From Pontibacter kalidii (lineage in GTDB: Bacteria > Bacteroidota > Bacteroidia > Cytophagales > Hymenobacteraceae), in assembly GCF_026278245.1 (NCBI RefSeq), contig NZ_CP111079.1, positions 1 to 64,000 of the forward strand: a DNA stretch of 64,000 nt, given 5' to 3'. Under the pieces are notes generated by a model. The model searched no databases. It was not told where the DNA came from and saw only the letters and a program-made list of their open reading frames with translations. Positions 18,053-31,246 of this stretch are shown one piece after another (position 1 is the stretch's first letter; each line of letters opens with the position of its first letter). Made by a program: the position numbers and the translations under genes.

Positions 18053-18781
18053 GTGAACATCTACATCATCACCGGAACCAGCAAAGGCATAGGCAAAGCC
18101 ATAGCGGAAGAGCTACTAAAAGACGGGAACAACCATGTAGTGGGCGTATCGCGCAGCTGCAGCATAAAGCACCCGAACTACCGCCACCAGCCCCTCGATT
18201 TCTCCGATATCCCTGCCGTGGAGCACAACCTGCAGAAGGTATTCCTGCCTTACAAGGATGCCGAGAAGCTGGTGCTGATCAACAACGCCGGCGTGTTGGG
18301 CGATATTGGCTACGTAGGCGAGGGTATGCCAAACGAGCGCTTCGGCTTCGTGTTTGATGTGAACGTGATTGTGCCGGCCATGTTGATGAACACGTTTCTG
18401 GAAGTATACCGGGAGCAGCAGGCGCAGAAGGTGGTAGTGAACATCAGCTCCGGTGCCGGCAAGTACCCGGTGGATGGCTGGGCCAGCTACTGCGCCTCCA
18501 AGGCCGCCATCGATATGTTGTCGCAGGTGGTGCAGCTGGAGCAGGATAAGCGGGGTACCGGCGCCAGGGTGTTTGCGCTCTCGCCGGGCGTGGTGGACAC
18601 GAACATGCAGGGCCAGATACGCGAGAGCGACGAGAGCCGCTTTAGCTCTGTGGGGAAGTTCCGCGACTACAAAGCCAATAACGAACTGGCCGCGCCAGAG
18701 GAAGCAGCCGTCAAAATCGTGAACTTCCTCCATAACACAGGTAACTACAAGGAGGTACTGGTGTCGGTGCGGGACATGTGA
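18053..18781 (+). CDS. Short-chain dehydrogenase/reductase (SDR family oxidoreductase)
   Basis: A 242-residue classical SDR with a Rossmann fold that binds NAD(P)H. The cofactor motif TGTSKGIG is at residues 7-14, NNAG at 77-80, the catalytic serine is in NISSGAG (about 132) and the YxxxK pair is Tyr146/Lys150 in SYCASKAA. The start is GTG at 18053; no in-frame ATG is nearby, and the reading MNIYIITGTSKG fits the family start. Overall it resembles sepiapterin reductase-like or benzil reductase-like SDRs, but the substrate cannot be named. An octamer tract of the CTAACTCCC type directly abuts the start codon, leaving an unusual leader. Confidence 0.9.
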   Translation: MNIYIITGTSKGIGKAIAEELLKDGNNHVVGVSRSCSIKHPNYRHQPLDFSDIPAVEHNLQKVFLPYKDAEKLVLINNAGVLGDIGYVGEGMPNERFGFVFDVNVIVPAMLMNTFLEVYREQQAQKVVVNISSGAGKYPVDGWASYCASKAAIDMLSQVVQLEQDKRGTGARVFALSPGVVDTNMQGQIRESDESRFSSVGKFRDYKANNELAAPEEAAVKIVNFLHNTGNYKEVLVSVRDM

Positions 18782-19158
18782 TCTTTCTTCCGAAGTGTCT
18801 TTTTTTCAGGCTCTGCTACACGGCAGGGCTTTTTTTATTCTAAAACCTCTCGTGGCTAAAGTGCAGAGGTTGAAGTATAAAAGCTTTTTCTTATATTTCT
18901 AATTCACTACTTCTCTAAGTGGAGACAGGAAGCTGAGCTTTTGCCTGCTATCGAGGGTGCCGACGTGCAGTTAACTAACCCCATACGATGCCGAAAGCAG
19001 GTTTGTAGAAGCTCCATTGAGTAAAAGCGACCGGCAAAGTATGAGCATTAACCTGGGGCTTAAAAAGGGTATTTCTATACATGTACTGAGAGCTCAGGCT
19101 ATAAAAGACATTTGTACCCTTAATACACCACATTTATACTTCTAACCGACAGTGAACA
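18782..19158. other. 377-bp gap between SDR and DUF4212 genes
   Basis: No gene is seen. It contains a terminator hairpin GGCTCTGC-TACACG-GCAGGGCT followed by a T-run (18809-18838), an AACCTCT/AGAGGTT pair with a 14-nt loop near 18842-18870, and AAGTATA words. The last 50 bp before the next gene contain ACATTTGTACCC and TTATACTTC, partial promoter-like boxes. I see no riboswitch that I can name. Confidence 0.5.
18809..18838 (+). terminator. Hairpin terminator after the SDR gene
   Basis: GGCTCTGC (18809-18816) pairs, with two wobbles, with GCAGGGCT (18823-18830), and a run of seven T residues completes at 18836. It is 30 bp beyond the stop codon. Confidence 0.7.
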
Positions 19159-19422
19159 ATGGGAAATAAAAGGCAAAAGATGCAGTCATACTGGAAGCGC
19201 AACCTGCGCATTCTGTTTATCCTGCTTGGGATTTGGTTTGCTGTGTCGTACCTCTGCGGAATCCTGCTTGTAGAGGAGCTTAACCGGTTTATGCTGGGTG
19301 GCTTTAAGCTGGGGTTCTGGTTTGCACAGCAGGGGGCTATCTACTTTTTCGTACTCATCATCTTTGCTTATGTGTGGCTGATGAACAGGCTCGACCGGGA
19401 GTTCGACGTGCACGAAGATTAG
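19159..19422 (+). CDS. DUF4212 domain protein, small subunit of a sodium:solute symporter
   Basis: An 87-residue protein with two membrane helices (about 17-37 and 57-76) and the family pattern YWKRNLRI at the N terminus, then FAQQGAIYFFVLIIFAYVWLMNRLD. DUF4212 proteins are encoded directly before SSS-family acetate-type symporters and are thought to be their small subunit. Here the symporter starts only 28 bp downstream, followed by the acyl-CoA synthetase gene, so the three likely form an uptake-and-activation operon for short-chain acids. Confidence 0.93.
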   Translation: MGNKRQKMQSYWKRNLRILFILLGIWFAVSYLCGILLVEELNRFMLGGFKLGFWFAQQGAIYFFVLIIFAYVWLMNRLDREFDVHED

Positions 19423-19450
19423 CCTTATCTCACCTTAAATCAAGAAAACC

Positions 19451-21145
19451 ATGAGCATCTTAGCCTGGACATACCTGATCGTGGGCCTCACGTTTGCCCT
19501 CTACATCGGCATCGCCATCTGGTCGCGCGCCGGATCCACCAAAGAGTTTTATGTGGCCGGGGGCGGCGTGAGCCCGCTGGCAAACGGCATGGCCACCGCC
19601 GCCGACTGGATGAGCGCAGCCTCCTTTATCTCGATGGCCGGCCTTATCTCGTTTATGGGCTACGACGGCTCGGTTTACCTGCTGGGCTGGACGGGTGGTT
19701 ACGTGCTGCTGGCCCTGCTGCTGGCCCCCTACCTGCGCAAGTTCGGCAAATTTACCGTACCAGACTTTGTAGGCGACCGCTACTATTCCAAAACCGCCCG
19801 TTTGGTGGCCGTGGTCTGTGCCATCTTCGTTTCGTTTACCTATGTGGCAGGCCAGATGCGGGGCGTGGGCATTGTGTTCTCCCGCTTCCTGGAAGTACAG
19901 ATCGAGACGGGGGTGATTATCGGTATGGTGATCGTGCTGTTCTATGCGGTGCTGGGCGGTATGAAAGGCATTACGTATACACAGGTGGCGCAGTACTGCG
20001 TGCTGATCTTTGCTTACATGGTGCCGGCTATTTTTATCTCCGTCATGCTGACAGGTAACCCGATCCCGCAACTCGGCTTAGGAGGCACTTTGGAGGACGG
20101 TACGCCGTTGCTGCAGAAGCTCGATGGCATGCTGGCTGAACTGGGCTTTGCCCCCTACACCAGTGGGACCAAGTCAACGATCGACATATTCTTTATTACG
20201 GCGGCGCTGATGGTGGGTACTGCCGGATTGCCCCACGTGATCGTCCGCTTTTTTACCGTACCTAAGGTAAGGGATGCGAGAAAGTCTGCGGGCTATGCGC
20301 TGGTGTTTATCGCCATACTGTATACCACGGCCCCCGCTATTGGGGCTTTTGGCCGCTATAATATGCTTAACAACATCAGTAACCGACCTGTCTCGGAGAT
20401 GCCGCAGTGGGTGCAGAACTGGCAGAAAACCAACCTCATCAGTATTGAGGATAAGAACGGCGACGGACGCATACAGTACGTAAGCAACCCCGCCGCAAAC
20501 GAGCTGACCATTGATAAGGATATCATGGTGCTGGCTAACCCGGAGATTGCAGGGCTGCCCAACTGGGTGATTGCTCTGGTGGCGGCCGGTGGCCTGGCGG
20601 CGGCGCTTTCTACGGCGGCTGGCCTGTTGCTGGTTATCTCTACCTCCATCTCCCATGACCTGCTCAAGAAGTCGTTTATGCCGGAGATTACCGAGAAAAG
20701 CGAGTTGATCGCGGCACGTGTGGCAGCTACGGCGGCCGTGGTGGTGGCAGGCTACTTCGGCATCAACCCTCCGGGCTTTGTGGCCGAGGTGGTGGCCTTT
20801 GCCTTTGGCCTGGCGGCGGCATCCTTTTTCCCGGTCATCATCATGGGCATCTTCTCTACCCGCATGAACAAGCAGGGAGCCATCTGGGGCATGGTGGTAG
20901 GGCTTGCCTTTACCATTTCCTACATATCCTACTTTAAGTTCATCAACCCGGACGCGAACCTGCCGGAAAACTGGTGGTTAGGCATCTCCCCGGAAGGCAT
21001 CGGTACGCTGGGGATGCTGCTCAATTTCGCAGTGTCCTTTTTGATATCGCGCGTGACGCCGCCGCCACCGATGCATATTCAGGAGCTGGTAGAAGACATC
21101 CGCGTTCCGAGAGGGTCAGGTGCTGCTGTGGCGCACCATTTATAA
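19451..21145 (+). CDS. Sodium:solute symporter (VC_2705/ActP-type, acetate or related acid)
   Basis: A 564-residue SSS-family transporter with about 13 membrane helices. It begins MSILAWTYLIVGLTFALYIGIAIWSRAGSTK-like and carries the SSS signatures EFYVAGGGVSPLANGMATAADWMSAASF and GGLAAALSTAAGLLLVISTSISHDLLKK. A hydrophilic insert at about 315-350 (EDKNGDGRIQYVSN) is typical of the DUF4212-linked subfamily. Sodium-coupled uptake of acetate or propionate is inferred from the family and from the neighbouring synthetase. It starts 28 bp after the DUF4212 gene and ends 109 bp before the synthetase gene. Confidence 0.93.
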   Translation: MSILAWTYLIVGLTFALYIGIAIWSRAGSTKEFYVAGGGVSPLANGMATAADWMSAASFISMAGLISFMGYDGSVYLLGWTGGYVLLALLLAPYLRKFGKFTVPDFVGDRYYSKTARLVAVVCAIFVSFTYVAGQMRGVGIVFSRFLEVQIETGVIIGMVIVLFYAVLGGMKGITYTQVAQYCVLIFAYMVPAIFISVMLTGNPIPQLGLGGTLEDGTPLLQKLDGMLAELGFAPYTSGTKSTIDIFFITAALMVGTAGLPHVIVRFFTVPKVRDARKSAGYALVFIAILYTTAPAIGAFGRYNMLNNISNRPVSEMPQWVQNWQKTNLISIEDKNGDGRIQYVSNPAANELTIDKDIMVLANPEIAGLPNWVIALVAAGGLAAALSTAAGLLLVISTSISHDLLKKSFMPEITEKSELIAARVAATAAVVVAGYFGINPPGFVAEVVAFAFGLAAASFFPVIIMGIFSTRMNKQGAIWGMVVGLAFTISYISYFKFINPDANLPENWWLGISPEGIGTLGMLLNFAVSFLISRVTPPPPMHIQELVEDIRVPRGSGAAVAHHL

Positions 21146-21254
21146 ATTTTGATGCGGCAGGAACGTCAGCACATCCCAAATTCTTGCTTTATGCGTTTAT
21201 GGATTAGGGGGCAGGAGCCCCGATGCTTAAACAGAAATTCAGCGCACTGGAACT

Positions 21255-25112
<3,858 letters not shown>

Positions 25113-25134
25113 GATTTTAGTTTAGTTGTTAGAG

Positions 25135-25166
25135 GCCCTGCGGCGTTTGCTGCGGGGCTTTTTTAT
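25135..25166 (+). terminator. Terminator after the acyl-CoA synthetase gene
   Basis: GCCCTGCGG and CTGCGGGGC pair (with wobbles) around CGTTTG, followed by a T-run, about 25 bp after the stop. Confidence 0.75.
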
Positions 25167-25211
25167 TCAGCAAACTGAAGTGATGCTTCTGCCTAAGCTA
25201 CTGCCAAGGGC

Positions 25212-25278
25212 ACAGATAACCATTATAGGAAAGTTACTGTAGCATTCTGTTTGCGCCAGCACAAATACGGTTATCTGT
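25212..25278. repeat. Inverted repeat upstream of a low-GC orphan gene
   Basis: ACAGATAACC (25212-25221) and GGTTATCTGT (25269-25278) are exact reverse complements, 47 bp apart. They lie at the change from GC-rich to AT-rich DNA in front of the 162-residue orphan gene. Confidence 0.55.
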
Positions 25279-25357
25279 TATTTTCGACAAAAAGCGTATG
25301 TTTTATCCCCTTATCTACTAGTTGGCAAACAATTAAAACTTTAAAATAAAATTAACT

Positions 25358-25846
25358 ATGAAGACCAAACTCCTAATCCTCGGCTTCCTCATTTTCGCAA
25401 CCTACACCAAAGGGTATTCCCAAAAGATAATGGAAGTAAACATGAATGACAAAGACTGCATCCATGTCATTGATGGTCTGATTTCTTCCCCCAATGAGAG
25501 TGTTCCCGACAAACTTGCTCATTTTGAACAGGCAGTGAGCCAAGAAAAGTTGGAAAAGCTTGGTTTTGGCAACAGCCAATGTGTGATGGTCAAATCATCA
25601 GCTGACCTCGACATTGAGGGTTATATCTATAGACAAGTACATAAACAGGTACAGCAGATTGGGACCAAGTATAAAATTCCAATTGCAGTAAATGGAAAGC
25701 TTACCTTTAACCACACAGACAGACGAAACCAGCTTAGCAAGTTTAGAGTTGAACAGGTAAAAAATATTAAGTTTCTAAACAAGGCAGAAGCACAGGCAAA
25801 GTACGGTGATAAGGTTGTCTTTGGCTTGATAGAAATAACCATATAA
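25358..25846 (+). CDS. Exported protein of unknown function, low-GC orphan
   Basis: A 162-residue protein with a signal peptide (MKTKLLILGFLIFATYTKGYSQ). The mature part (about 22-162) is a mixed alpha/beta sequence that I do not recognise. YRQVHKQVQQIGTKYKIPIAVNGKLTFN and the final KVVFGLIEITI look like a folded domain. Base composition is clearly lower in GC than the genes on both sides and codon use is AT-rich (TTG, AAA, ATA), which suggests recent acquisition. It stands alone: a terminator and an inverted repeat lie upstream and a 76-bp gap separates it from the RidA gene. No toxin or immunity motif is visible. Confidence 0.75.
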   Translation: MKTKLLILGFLIFATYTKGYSQKIMEVNMNDKDCIHVIDGLISSPNESVPDKLAHFEQAVSQEKLEKLGFGNSQCVMVKSSADLDIEGYIYRQVHKQVQQIGTKYKIPIAVNGKLTFNHTDRRNQLSKFRVEQVKNIKFLNKAEAQAKYGDKVVFGLIEITI

Positions 25847-25922
25847 GAAAATCGCTCGCCAACAAGAGCTATAGTGCATAAACGCATCATAGCAAAGCTG
25901 TTAAACTAAAACAATCCACACC

Positions 25923-26306
25923 ATGTCAAGAAAAGCATTTACCGCCGAAGGCGCCGTAGCCGTAGGCCCCTACTCCCATGCCGTGGAGTCTGGCGATCTG
26001 GTTTATCTCTCCGGCCAAACACCGATTGATGCCGCTACAGGAAGGCTGGTGGAGGGAGATATTAGCGCCCAAACGGAGCAGTGCTTTAAAAACCTCTTTC
26101 AGGTGCTGGCTGCGGCAGTCTTAACGCCGGAGCACGTGGTGAAAGTGAACGTGTTCCTGACCGACATGGCTAATTTCAGCGCCATGAACGAAGTATACAA
26201 GGCCCAGTTCTCCGAGCCATATCCGGCCCGCACTACCATCGGCGTGGCTTCGCTTCCGTTAGGCGCACAGGTAGAGCTAGAGATGATCGCCAGGAGAGGC
26301 AGATAA
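25923..26306 (+). CDS. RidA family reactive intermediate/imine deaminase
   Basis: A 127-residue RidA/YjgF-type protein, which hydrolyses reactive enamine and imine products of PLP enzymes such as threonine dehydratase. The signature RTTIGVASLPLGAQVELEMIA at the C terminus carries the conserved arginine and glutamate of the active site, and GPYSHAVESGDLVYLSGQTP is the usual N-terminal block. The length is exactly that of the family. Substrate release by the branched-chain aminotransferase 6 kb away could feed this activity, but that is inference. A promoter for the next gene sits in the gap after it. Confidence 0.95.
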   Translation: MSRKAFTAEGAVAVGPYSHAVESGDLVYLSGQTPIDAATGRLVEGDISAQTEQCFKNLFQVLAAAVLTPEHVVKVNVFLTDMANFSAMNEVYKAQFSEPYPARTTIGVASLPLGAQVELEMIARRGR

Positions 26307-26320
26307 GTTATACCTATACT

Positions 26321-26353
26321 TTTGCCATCCATACTTCAGCAGTCCTATCTTTG
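26321..26353 (+). promoter_or_regulatory. Bacteroidota promoter for the NUDIX gene
   Basis: TTTG at 26321-26324, 21 bp of spacer and TATCTTTG at 26346-26353 match TTTG-N-TAnnTTTG. The chosen ATG at 26375 lies 21 bp downstream, a suitable short leader. Confidence 0.55.
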
Positions 26354-26374
26354 CAGCTGCAACAAATACAAGCT

Positions 26375-26938
26375 ATGATCGACGAGACACACAACCCCTG
26401 GACTACCCTGTCCAGTGAGCCTGTTTACCAGAACCCCTGGATCAAAGTGCGTGAAGACAAAGTGCTCACCCCCAGCGGCAGCGAAGGCATTTACGGGGTG
26501 GTGAGCATGAAAAACAAAGCCATCGGCATCATTCCCATTGATGACGAAGGCTATACCTACCTGATCGGCCAGTACCGCTACCCTCTGCACGAGTACAGTT
26601 GGGAGATACCTATGGGCGGAGGCCTGCTGGAGCATGATATCCTGGAGTCGGCCAAGCGCGAGTTGCAGGAGGAGACCGGTTTTACCGCTGCCAAATGGAC
26701 CAACATCTGCCGCCTGCATACGTCCAACTCCGTAACCGATGAAGAGGGGTTTGTTTTTCTGGCCGAGGAACTAACCGCCGGCGAAACGGCTTTTGAAGAA
26801 ACAGAAGTGCTGCACATTAAAAAGGTGCCTTTTAAGGAGGCGGTGCGCATGGCCCTGAACAACGAGATTACCGACGCCATTAGCGTAGCCGGTATCCTGA
26901 AGGCTGCTTTTCTGCTACAGGAGCAGGGGAGGCTGTAG
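26375..26938 (+). CDS. NUDIX hydrolase (ADP-ribose pyrophosphatase-like)
   Basis: A 187-residue NUDIX enzyme that cleaves nucleoside diphosphates linked to another group. The Nudix box is GGGLLEHDILESAKRELQEETGF with the REL-QEE metal ligands. SWEIPMGGG before it and the position of the box at about 75-97 resemble ADP-ribose pyrophosphatases. The ATG at 26375 is preferred over the upstream TTG (26351) because that TTG lies inside the promoter box, and the reading MIDETHNPWTTLSSEPVYQNPWI is the family start. The substrate is not proven. A small hairpin (CTTTGCTG-TTA-CAGCAAAG) follows the stop. Confidence 0.92.
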   Translation: MIDETHNPWTTLSSEPVYQNPWIKVREDKVLTPSGSEGIYGVVSMKNKAIGIIPIDDEGYTYLIGQYRYPLHEYSWEIPMGGGLLEHDILESAKRELQEETGFTAAKWTNICRLHTSNSVTDEEGFVFLAEELTAGETAFEETEVLHIKKVPFKEAVRMALNNEITDAISVAGILKAAFLLQEQGRL

Positions 26939-26957
26939 CTTTGCTGTTACAGCAAAG
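26939..26957 (+). terminator. Small perfect hairpin after the NUDIX gene
   Basis: CTTTGCTG (26939-26946), loop TTA, CAGCAAAG (26950-26957). It begins right after the stop codon and runs into AAGTATAAAGTATGG. It lacks a T-run, so it may be a mRNA 3-prime end stabiliser rather than a strict terminator. Confidence 0.45.
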
Positions 26958-27030
26958 TATAAAGTATGGCTGCAGAAAATTTCTGCGTTATACTGGCAGC
27001 CAGGGCAATGGCAAACTAAGGGATTATACT

Positions 27031-27038
27031 TACATTTG
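27031..27038 (+). promoter_or_regulatory. Candidate -7 box TACATTTG ahead of plsC
   Basis: TACATTTG is an exact TAnnTTTG match ending five bases before the ATG at 27044. If used, the mRNA would be nearly leaderless. No good TTG was found at the expected distance upstream, so this is tentative. Confidence 0.35.
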
Positions 27039-27043
27039 AATAC

Positions 27044-27850
27044 ATGAAGGCCATTAAGTACATATCACAGCGGATTTATACTACCTGGTGCGTTACCTGG
27101 TTTGTGCTTCCCTTTGTGGTCACCTATCCGCTGCAGGCGGTGCTGATGCGCCGGGAAAAGTGGTACAGGCACCTGCACGGCGTGAACAGGTTCTGGTCCA
27201 GCTCCGCCTTACGCATGTTCCTGACGCCGCTGGAGGTGGAGTGGCGCATGAAGTATAACCAAACGGATCGCTATGTTTTCGCACCGAACCACAGTTCATA
27301 CCTCGATATCCCCGTGATGCTGCACGCCATCCCCGGATTCCTTAACTTTGTGGGCAAGGCTGACCTGTGCAAGGTGCCGCTTTGGGGCAAAGTCTACGAA
27401 AAACTATACATTTCCGTAGACCGCAGAAACCCCATCAGCAGTGCCAGGAGCTACATAAAGTCGGCCAGGACGCTGGAGGAGGGGCGTAGCCTGGTAATTT
27501 TTCCGGAGGGCACGATCCCCAAAACTGCCGGCGAGCAGCTGATGGCTTTCAAGGATGGGCCCTTTAAGCTGGCCATCGAGAAGCAGGTGCCGGTGGTGCC
27601 GGTAACCATGCCCTACAACCAACACTTCCTGCCCGACCTGGACGGCAAGCTGAAAGTGCGTTGGCACCCGCTCAAGATCGTGATCCATGAGCCGATCGAG
27701 ACGAAGGGGTTGACGCTGGAGGACCTGCCGCAGCTAAAGGAGCAGGTGTTCAACATCATACAAACAGAAATTACGAAACATACAAAAGTACATGTCAACA
27801 GATATTCAAACCATCCGCAAGATAGCGCACTTAGCAAGGCTGGAGTTTAA
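27044..27850 (+). CDS. plsC: 1-acyl-sn-glycerol-3-phosphate acyltransferase
   Basis: A membrane-bound acyltransferase that makes phosphatidic acid from lysophosphatidic acid. The catalytic motif NHSSYLD puts His83 and Asp88 in the NHx4D pattern, and the substrate motif FPEGT is at 153-157; VPVVPVTM follows. Residues 12-33 form an N-terminal membrane anchor. The length of 268 is standard. The last 19 codons (HVNRYSNHPQDSALSKAGV) overlap the start of gatC in another frame by 59 bp, an unusually long overlap suggesting translational coupling. Confidence 0.94.
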   Translation: MKAIKYISQRIYTTWCVTWFVLPFVVTYPLQAVLMRREKWYRHLHGVNRFWSSSALRMFLTPLEVEWRMKYNQTDRYVFAPNHSSYLDIPVMLHAIPGFLNFVGKADLCKVPLWGKVYEKLYISVDRRNPISSARSYIKSARTLEEGRSLVIFPEGTIPKTAGEQLMAFKDGPFKLAIEKQVPVVPVTMPYNQHFLPDLDGKLKVRWHPLKIVIHEPIETKGLTLEDLPQLKEQVFNIIQTEITKHTKVHVNRYSNHPQDSALSKAGV

Positions 27851-28079
27851 CGAGGAGAAGGAGCAGGAGGTGCTGCAGGACCTGAACAAGATCCTGAACT
27901 GGGTGGACCAGCTGCGCCAGCTCGACACAGAGCACGTGGCCCCACTGATCCACATGTCGGAAGAGGTGAACGTACTGCGCGAGGATGAACCGCGCAACAC
28001 CATCACTCACGAGCAGGCATTGCTGAACGCTCCTAAAAAGGACTCCGACTACTTCCGGGTGCCAAAGGTGCTGGAATAA
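27792..28079 (+). CDS. gatC: Aspartyl/glutamyl-tRNA amidotransferase subunit C
   Basis: GatC is the 95-residue subunit that stabilises the GatA-GatB core, which turns Glu-tRNA(Gln) and Asp-tRNA(Asn) into the amidated forms. The sequence STDIQTIRKIAHLARLEFNEE at the N terminus and HVAPLIHMSEEVNVLREDEP in the middle are diagnostic, ending YFRVPKVLE as usual. The ATG lies 59 bp inside plsC in a different frame. A later start would remove the conserved IRKIAHLARL helix, so the overlap is real. gatA and gatB are not in the window. Confidence 0.95.
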   Translation: MSTDIQTIRKIAHLARLEFNEEKEQEVLQDLNKILNWVDQLRQLDTEHVAPLIHMSEEVNVLREDEPRNTITHEQALLNAPKKDSDYFRVPKVLE

Positions 28080-28200
28080 GCCGCAGACATAAGTATAAGG
28101 ACAAACCTTGTCTGTTGGCTTTAGAGAACGCCTTTTACTTTCAGGCTAACAGCAAGAAGTATCGTTTAAATGTCTTGAGTCTTATGTCTCAAAAGAATAT

Positions 28201-31200
28201 ATGAGTAAGATTAAGTTTTGGCAAGAATGGGATACGCACACCAGGTATCCCTATCTTTTTTTACTGCTGCTGGGTGTGCTGGCGCTGGCGCTGGGGGTAT
28301 ACTATTACTTCGCCGGCGAGGCGTCCGTTTTTGCCTGGGATAAAATAACCGACCTGCAGGTGGTGCCGGTGCCGGTAAGCGAAGTGCCGGGGCTACTGGA
28401 GCGCTTCACCCTCTCGGCCGATGGCTACCTGCTGTTTGAGCAGTATGATGTGGCCCTGCCCGGCGTAAACACGGTGGCGGCAGGCCTGCTGCTGTTTATC
28501 CTGGCCATTTGCGTGGCCTTTTATACAGCTGCTATCAGCACTATGCGGCAGTTGCCATACTTTACAGGCATGCTGCTGCTGATGCTGTTCCTGGCCACTT
28601 TCAACTTCGATCTGCTGGACATATTCGGCGGTGCCGGGCAAACCACGCTACTGGTGAGCATCCTGCTTTTCGCGCTGAGCAGTTACGCGTTTCAGGCCTT
28701 CTTCCCGAACACCGGCTTTGGCCTGCGGGTGCTGGCTATGCTGGGCGTTGTGGCGGTGCTGGCCCTTTTGCTCTTTACAGAAGCCGAATTTACCGCCGAT
28801 CTGATAACATTGCACCTGGTAAGCTACAGCTCGCTGGGCCTGCTGGCGGCTACCGTATTGTTCTTGCTGTGGGTGAGCTACGAGAACGTAAACGCCCTGC
28901 TCTGGATAAACACGCAGGCTAAAACGCCGGAGCGCCGCTTCAGTATGTGGCACTTCCTGCTCATCAGTGTGCTCTACGTGTCCAGCCTGCTGCTCATGTA
29001 CCTGCGGCAGGTCGGCTACATCAGTGCTGAGGTGCTTCCACTGAACGCCTATGTTATCCTGCTGCTGTCCACGGTGACGGGCTTCTGGGGCATGCGCCAG
29101 CGCGAGGCATACTACGGCAAGCTGTTCCCGTTCCGGCCCACCGGCGCGGTGCTGTACCTGGTGTTTGCCACGATGGCCTTCCTGAGCATTGGTTATGCCT
29201 TTGCCACCGCCAACGATTCCCTCACCCTGCTGTATCGCAACCTGATCGTGTACACGCACCTGGCCTTTGGCTTTGGCTTTCTGGTGTATGTGATGATCAA
29301 CTTCGGGCGCTTGCTGGAGCAGCGGCTGCCGGTGCACAAGGTAGTGTACGAGCCTAAGACCTTCTCGCTTTTCTCGTTCTTCATCATGAGTTTGGTCATC
29401 TGTGTGGTGCTGATCATGCGCACGCAGTACCGCTCCTACTTCCAGGCGCAGGCCGGCTACTACAGCTACATCGGCGACCTGTACCGGGCCTCCGGCAACG
29501 ATATCCTGGCCAAGCGCTTCTACGAGGAGAGCGATATATATGACAACGGCAACGTGAAGGCCAATTACAGTCTGTCGGCAATGTACCGCCAGCAGGATGA
29601 GCGGAACCGTGAAATCCTGCTGCTGAAAGACGCGCTGGAGCGCCGACCGAACCCAAAACTGTACGTGCGCCTGGCCAACCTCTACGACGAGAAGCAGTAT
29701 TTCTTCGAGAAGTTGTATGTGCTGCAGCAAGGGGCAGAGAAGTTTCCGGAGAGTGCCGAGATCTACAATAACCTGGCCCTGTTGTATACCCAGACCAGCG
29801 TGCAGGACAGCACCGAGTACTACTTTAACCTGGCGCAGGAGTTTGGTCCCGGCAACGACGTGGTGCGCAGCAACCGCCTTGCCTACTATACCCGCCAGGC
29901 CATGCTGGAGCCTGCCAAGGCCGTGCTGGAGGAGTCCAGGAAAGGAAAGTACGAAGCACTGCGCAGCAACCAGGCCATACTGCGCCAACTGCTGGGCATG
30001 GACCCGCATGGGGAACGTTTTATGCCCGACTCACTGGAGCAGGTGGAGGACTTCACGCTGTTCTACAACCAGACCATCAGCAGCCTCAGCAAAAGCGATA
30101 CTGCCCGCCTTCAACCCATCGACAGTTACCTGAATACCCCGGGCAACCAGATATTTTACAGCGACCTGCTCTTCCTGAAAGGGTTGGTGCACCATTACAA
30201 CGGCCTGCCGCGTGAGGGAAGGCGCGTGGTGGAGAACCTGGCCCTGCAGATGGAGAGCCAGAGCGGCTATTACTACAATACCCTCGCCCTGTGGATGCTG
30301 GAGGAAAAGAACTACCGCGCCGCCGCCGCCTACTTTAAGCAGGCAAAGGACCGGGGTTACACCCAGGCATACCTCTCGCATGGCTACGCACTGGCCATCG
30401 CACACCAGCCGGAGGCAGCCGTAGAAGCCCTGGAGGAAGTAGCCTATACCGAGAATGAGGCGGCCATAGCCGTGGCACAGGAACTGGCCGCGCTGCTGCG
30501 GCAGGACCTGGATACCGTGCTTACGGAGGGAACAGATAAAGAAAAACTACAGTACCTGCTCACGTACCTGCCCACCCTAACGCAGGAACAGGTGAACACG
30601 CTCGTAAACGCCGTGCAGGAAAAAGACCTGAAGCGCCATGCCGTGGTGACGCGCGTGGACTACCTGCTGCGCAAGGGGCGTTGGAAGACTGCCTACGATG
30701 CCATCCAGGAGGCAAGTGCCATGCAGCGCCCGGAGGGGGAACTGCGTTCGGCCCTTAACCTGCTGCAGCTAAAGCTATGGCTCTACACCGAGAAGTATGA
30801 CGTGTTGCTAAACCGGATGGACCGCCTCTATCTGACTGACCGCGACAAGCGCATGCAGCTGTATTTTAAAGCGCGCGTAGCTGAAGTAAGGGGCCGGAAG
30901 GAAGAGGCCGCCGCCCGCTATGAGCAAGCTGTGAAGATGCTGGTTTACGACGAGGAAACACTGCTGGCCGCTGCTAATTTCTTCAAGAAGCATGCACCTG
31001 AAGAGGAGAAGGCCTACAATATCCTCCTGGCTGGCATCACCTACAACCCCTATGCCGCAGAGCTGCATAAGGCCTACGCGCTGGAGAGTATAGAGCAGGG
31101 CTTATATTCTTACGCAGACCAGGCCGCAGAAACACTGAAGGATTTGGTTCCTCCCTCCGAATATGCTACATTTATAGAGAAATTAGAACAAAAGCGCCAA

Positions 31201-31236
31201 GAAGTGGAGGCCCGTGCCGAAAACTGGCAACAATGA
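28201..31236 (+). CDS. Large membrane protein with TPR repeats, function unknown
   Basis: A 1011-residue protein in two parts. The N-terminal part (about 15-405) has around ten hydrophobic helices separated by short loops. The C-terminal part (about 420-1005) is soluble and consists of TPR-like helical pairs, such as [42 protein letters not shown] and later [23 protein letters not shown] do not recognise a named family. TPR domains serve as protein-binding platforms, so it may organise envelope complexes. The ABC ATPase gene starts only 10 bp after its stop, which suggests co-transcription and perhaps a shared task. Confidence 0.8.
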   Translation: MSKIKFWQEWDTHTRYPYLFLLLLGVLALALGVYYYFAGEASVFAWDKITDLQVVPVPVSEVPGLLERFTLSADGYLLFEQYDVALPGVNTVAAGLLLFILAICVAFYTAAISTMRQLPYFTGMLLLMLFLATFNFDLLDIFGGAGQTTLLVSILLFALSSYAFQAFFPNTGFGLRVLAMLGVVAVLALLLFTEAEFTADLITLHLVSYSSLGLLAATVLFLLWVSYENVNALLWINTQAKTPERRFSMWHFLLISVLYVSSLLLMYLRQVGYISAEVLPLNAYVILLLSTVTGFWGMRQREAYYGKLFPFRPTGAVLYLVFATMAFLSIGYAFATANDSLTLLYRNLIVYTHLAFGFGFLVYVMINFGRLLEQRLPVHKVVYEPKTFSLFSFFIMSLVICVVLIMRTQYRSYFQAQAGYYSYIGDLYRASGNDILAKRFYEESDIYDNGNVKANYSLSAMYRQQDERNREILLLKDALERRPNPKLYVRLANLYDEKQYFFEKLYVLQQGAEKFPESAEIYNNLALLYTQTSVQDSTEYYFNLAQEFGPGNDVVRSNRLAYYTRQAMLEPAKAVLEESRKGKYEALRSNQAILRQLLGMDPHGERFMPDSLEQVEDFTLFYNQTISSLSKSDTARLQPIDSYLNTPGNQIFYSDLLFLKGLVHHYNGLPREGRRVVENLALQMESQSGYYYNTLALWMLEEKNYRAAAAYFKQAKDRGYTQAYLSHGYALAIAHQPEAAVEALEEVAYTENEAAIAVAQELAALLRQDLDTVLTEGTDKEKLQYLLTYLPTLTQEQVNTLVNAVQEKDLKRHAVVTRVDYLLRKGRWKTAYDAIQEASAMQRPEGELRSALNLLQLKLWLYTEKYDVLLNRMDRLYLTDRDKRMQLYFKARVAEVRGRKEEAAARYEQAVKMLVYDEETLLAAANFFKKHAPEEEKAYNILLAGITYNPYAAELHKAYALESIEQGLYSYADQAAETLKDLVPPSEYATFIEKLEQKRQEVEARAENWQQ

Positions 31237-31246
31237 CATAAGCCGA

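Noticed and set aside
25358..25846. Toxin-antitoxin or immunity role for the orphan gene
   Set aside because: There is a signal peptide, no partner gene and no known toxin motif.
25847..25922. attC-like integron site (GTTAAAC) after the orphan gene
   Set aside because: One GTTRRRY match without a partner RYYYAAC or the paired inner arms; no integrase in the window.
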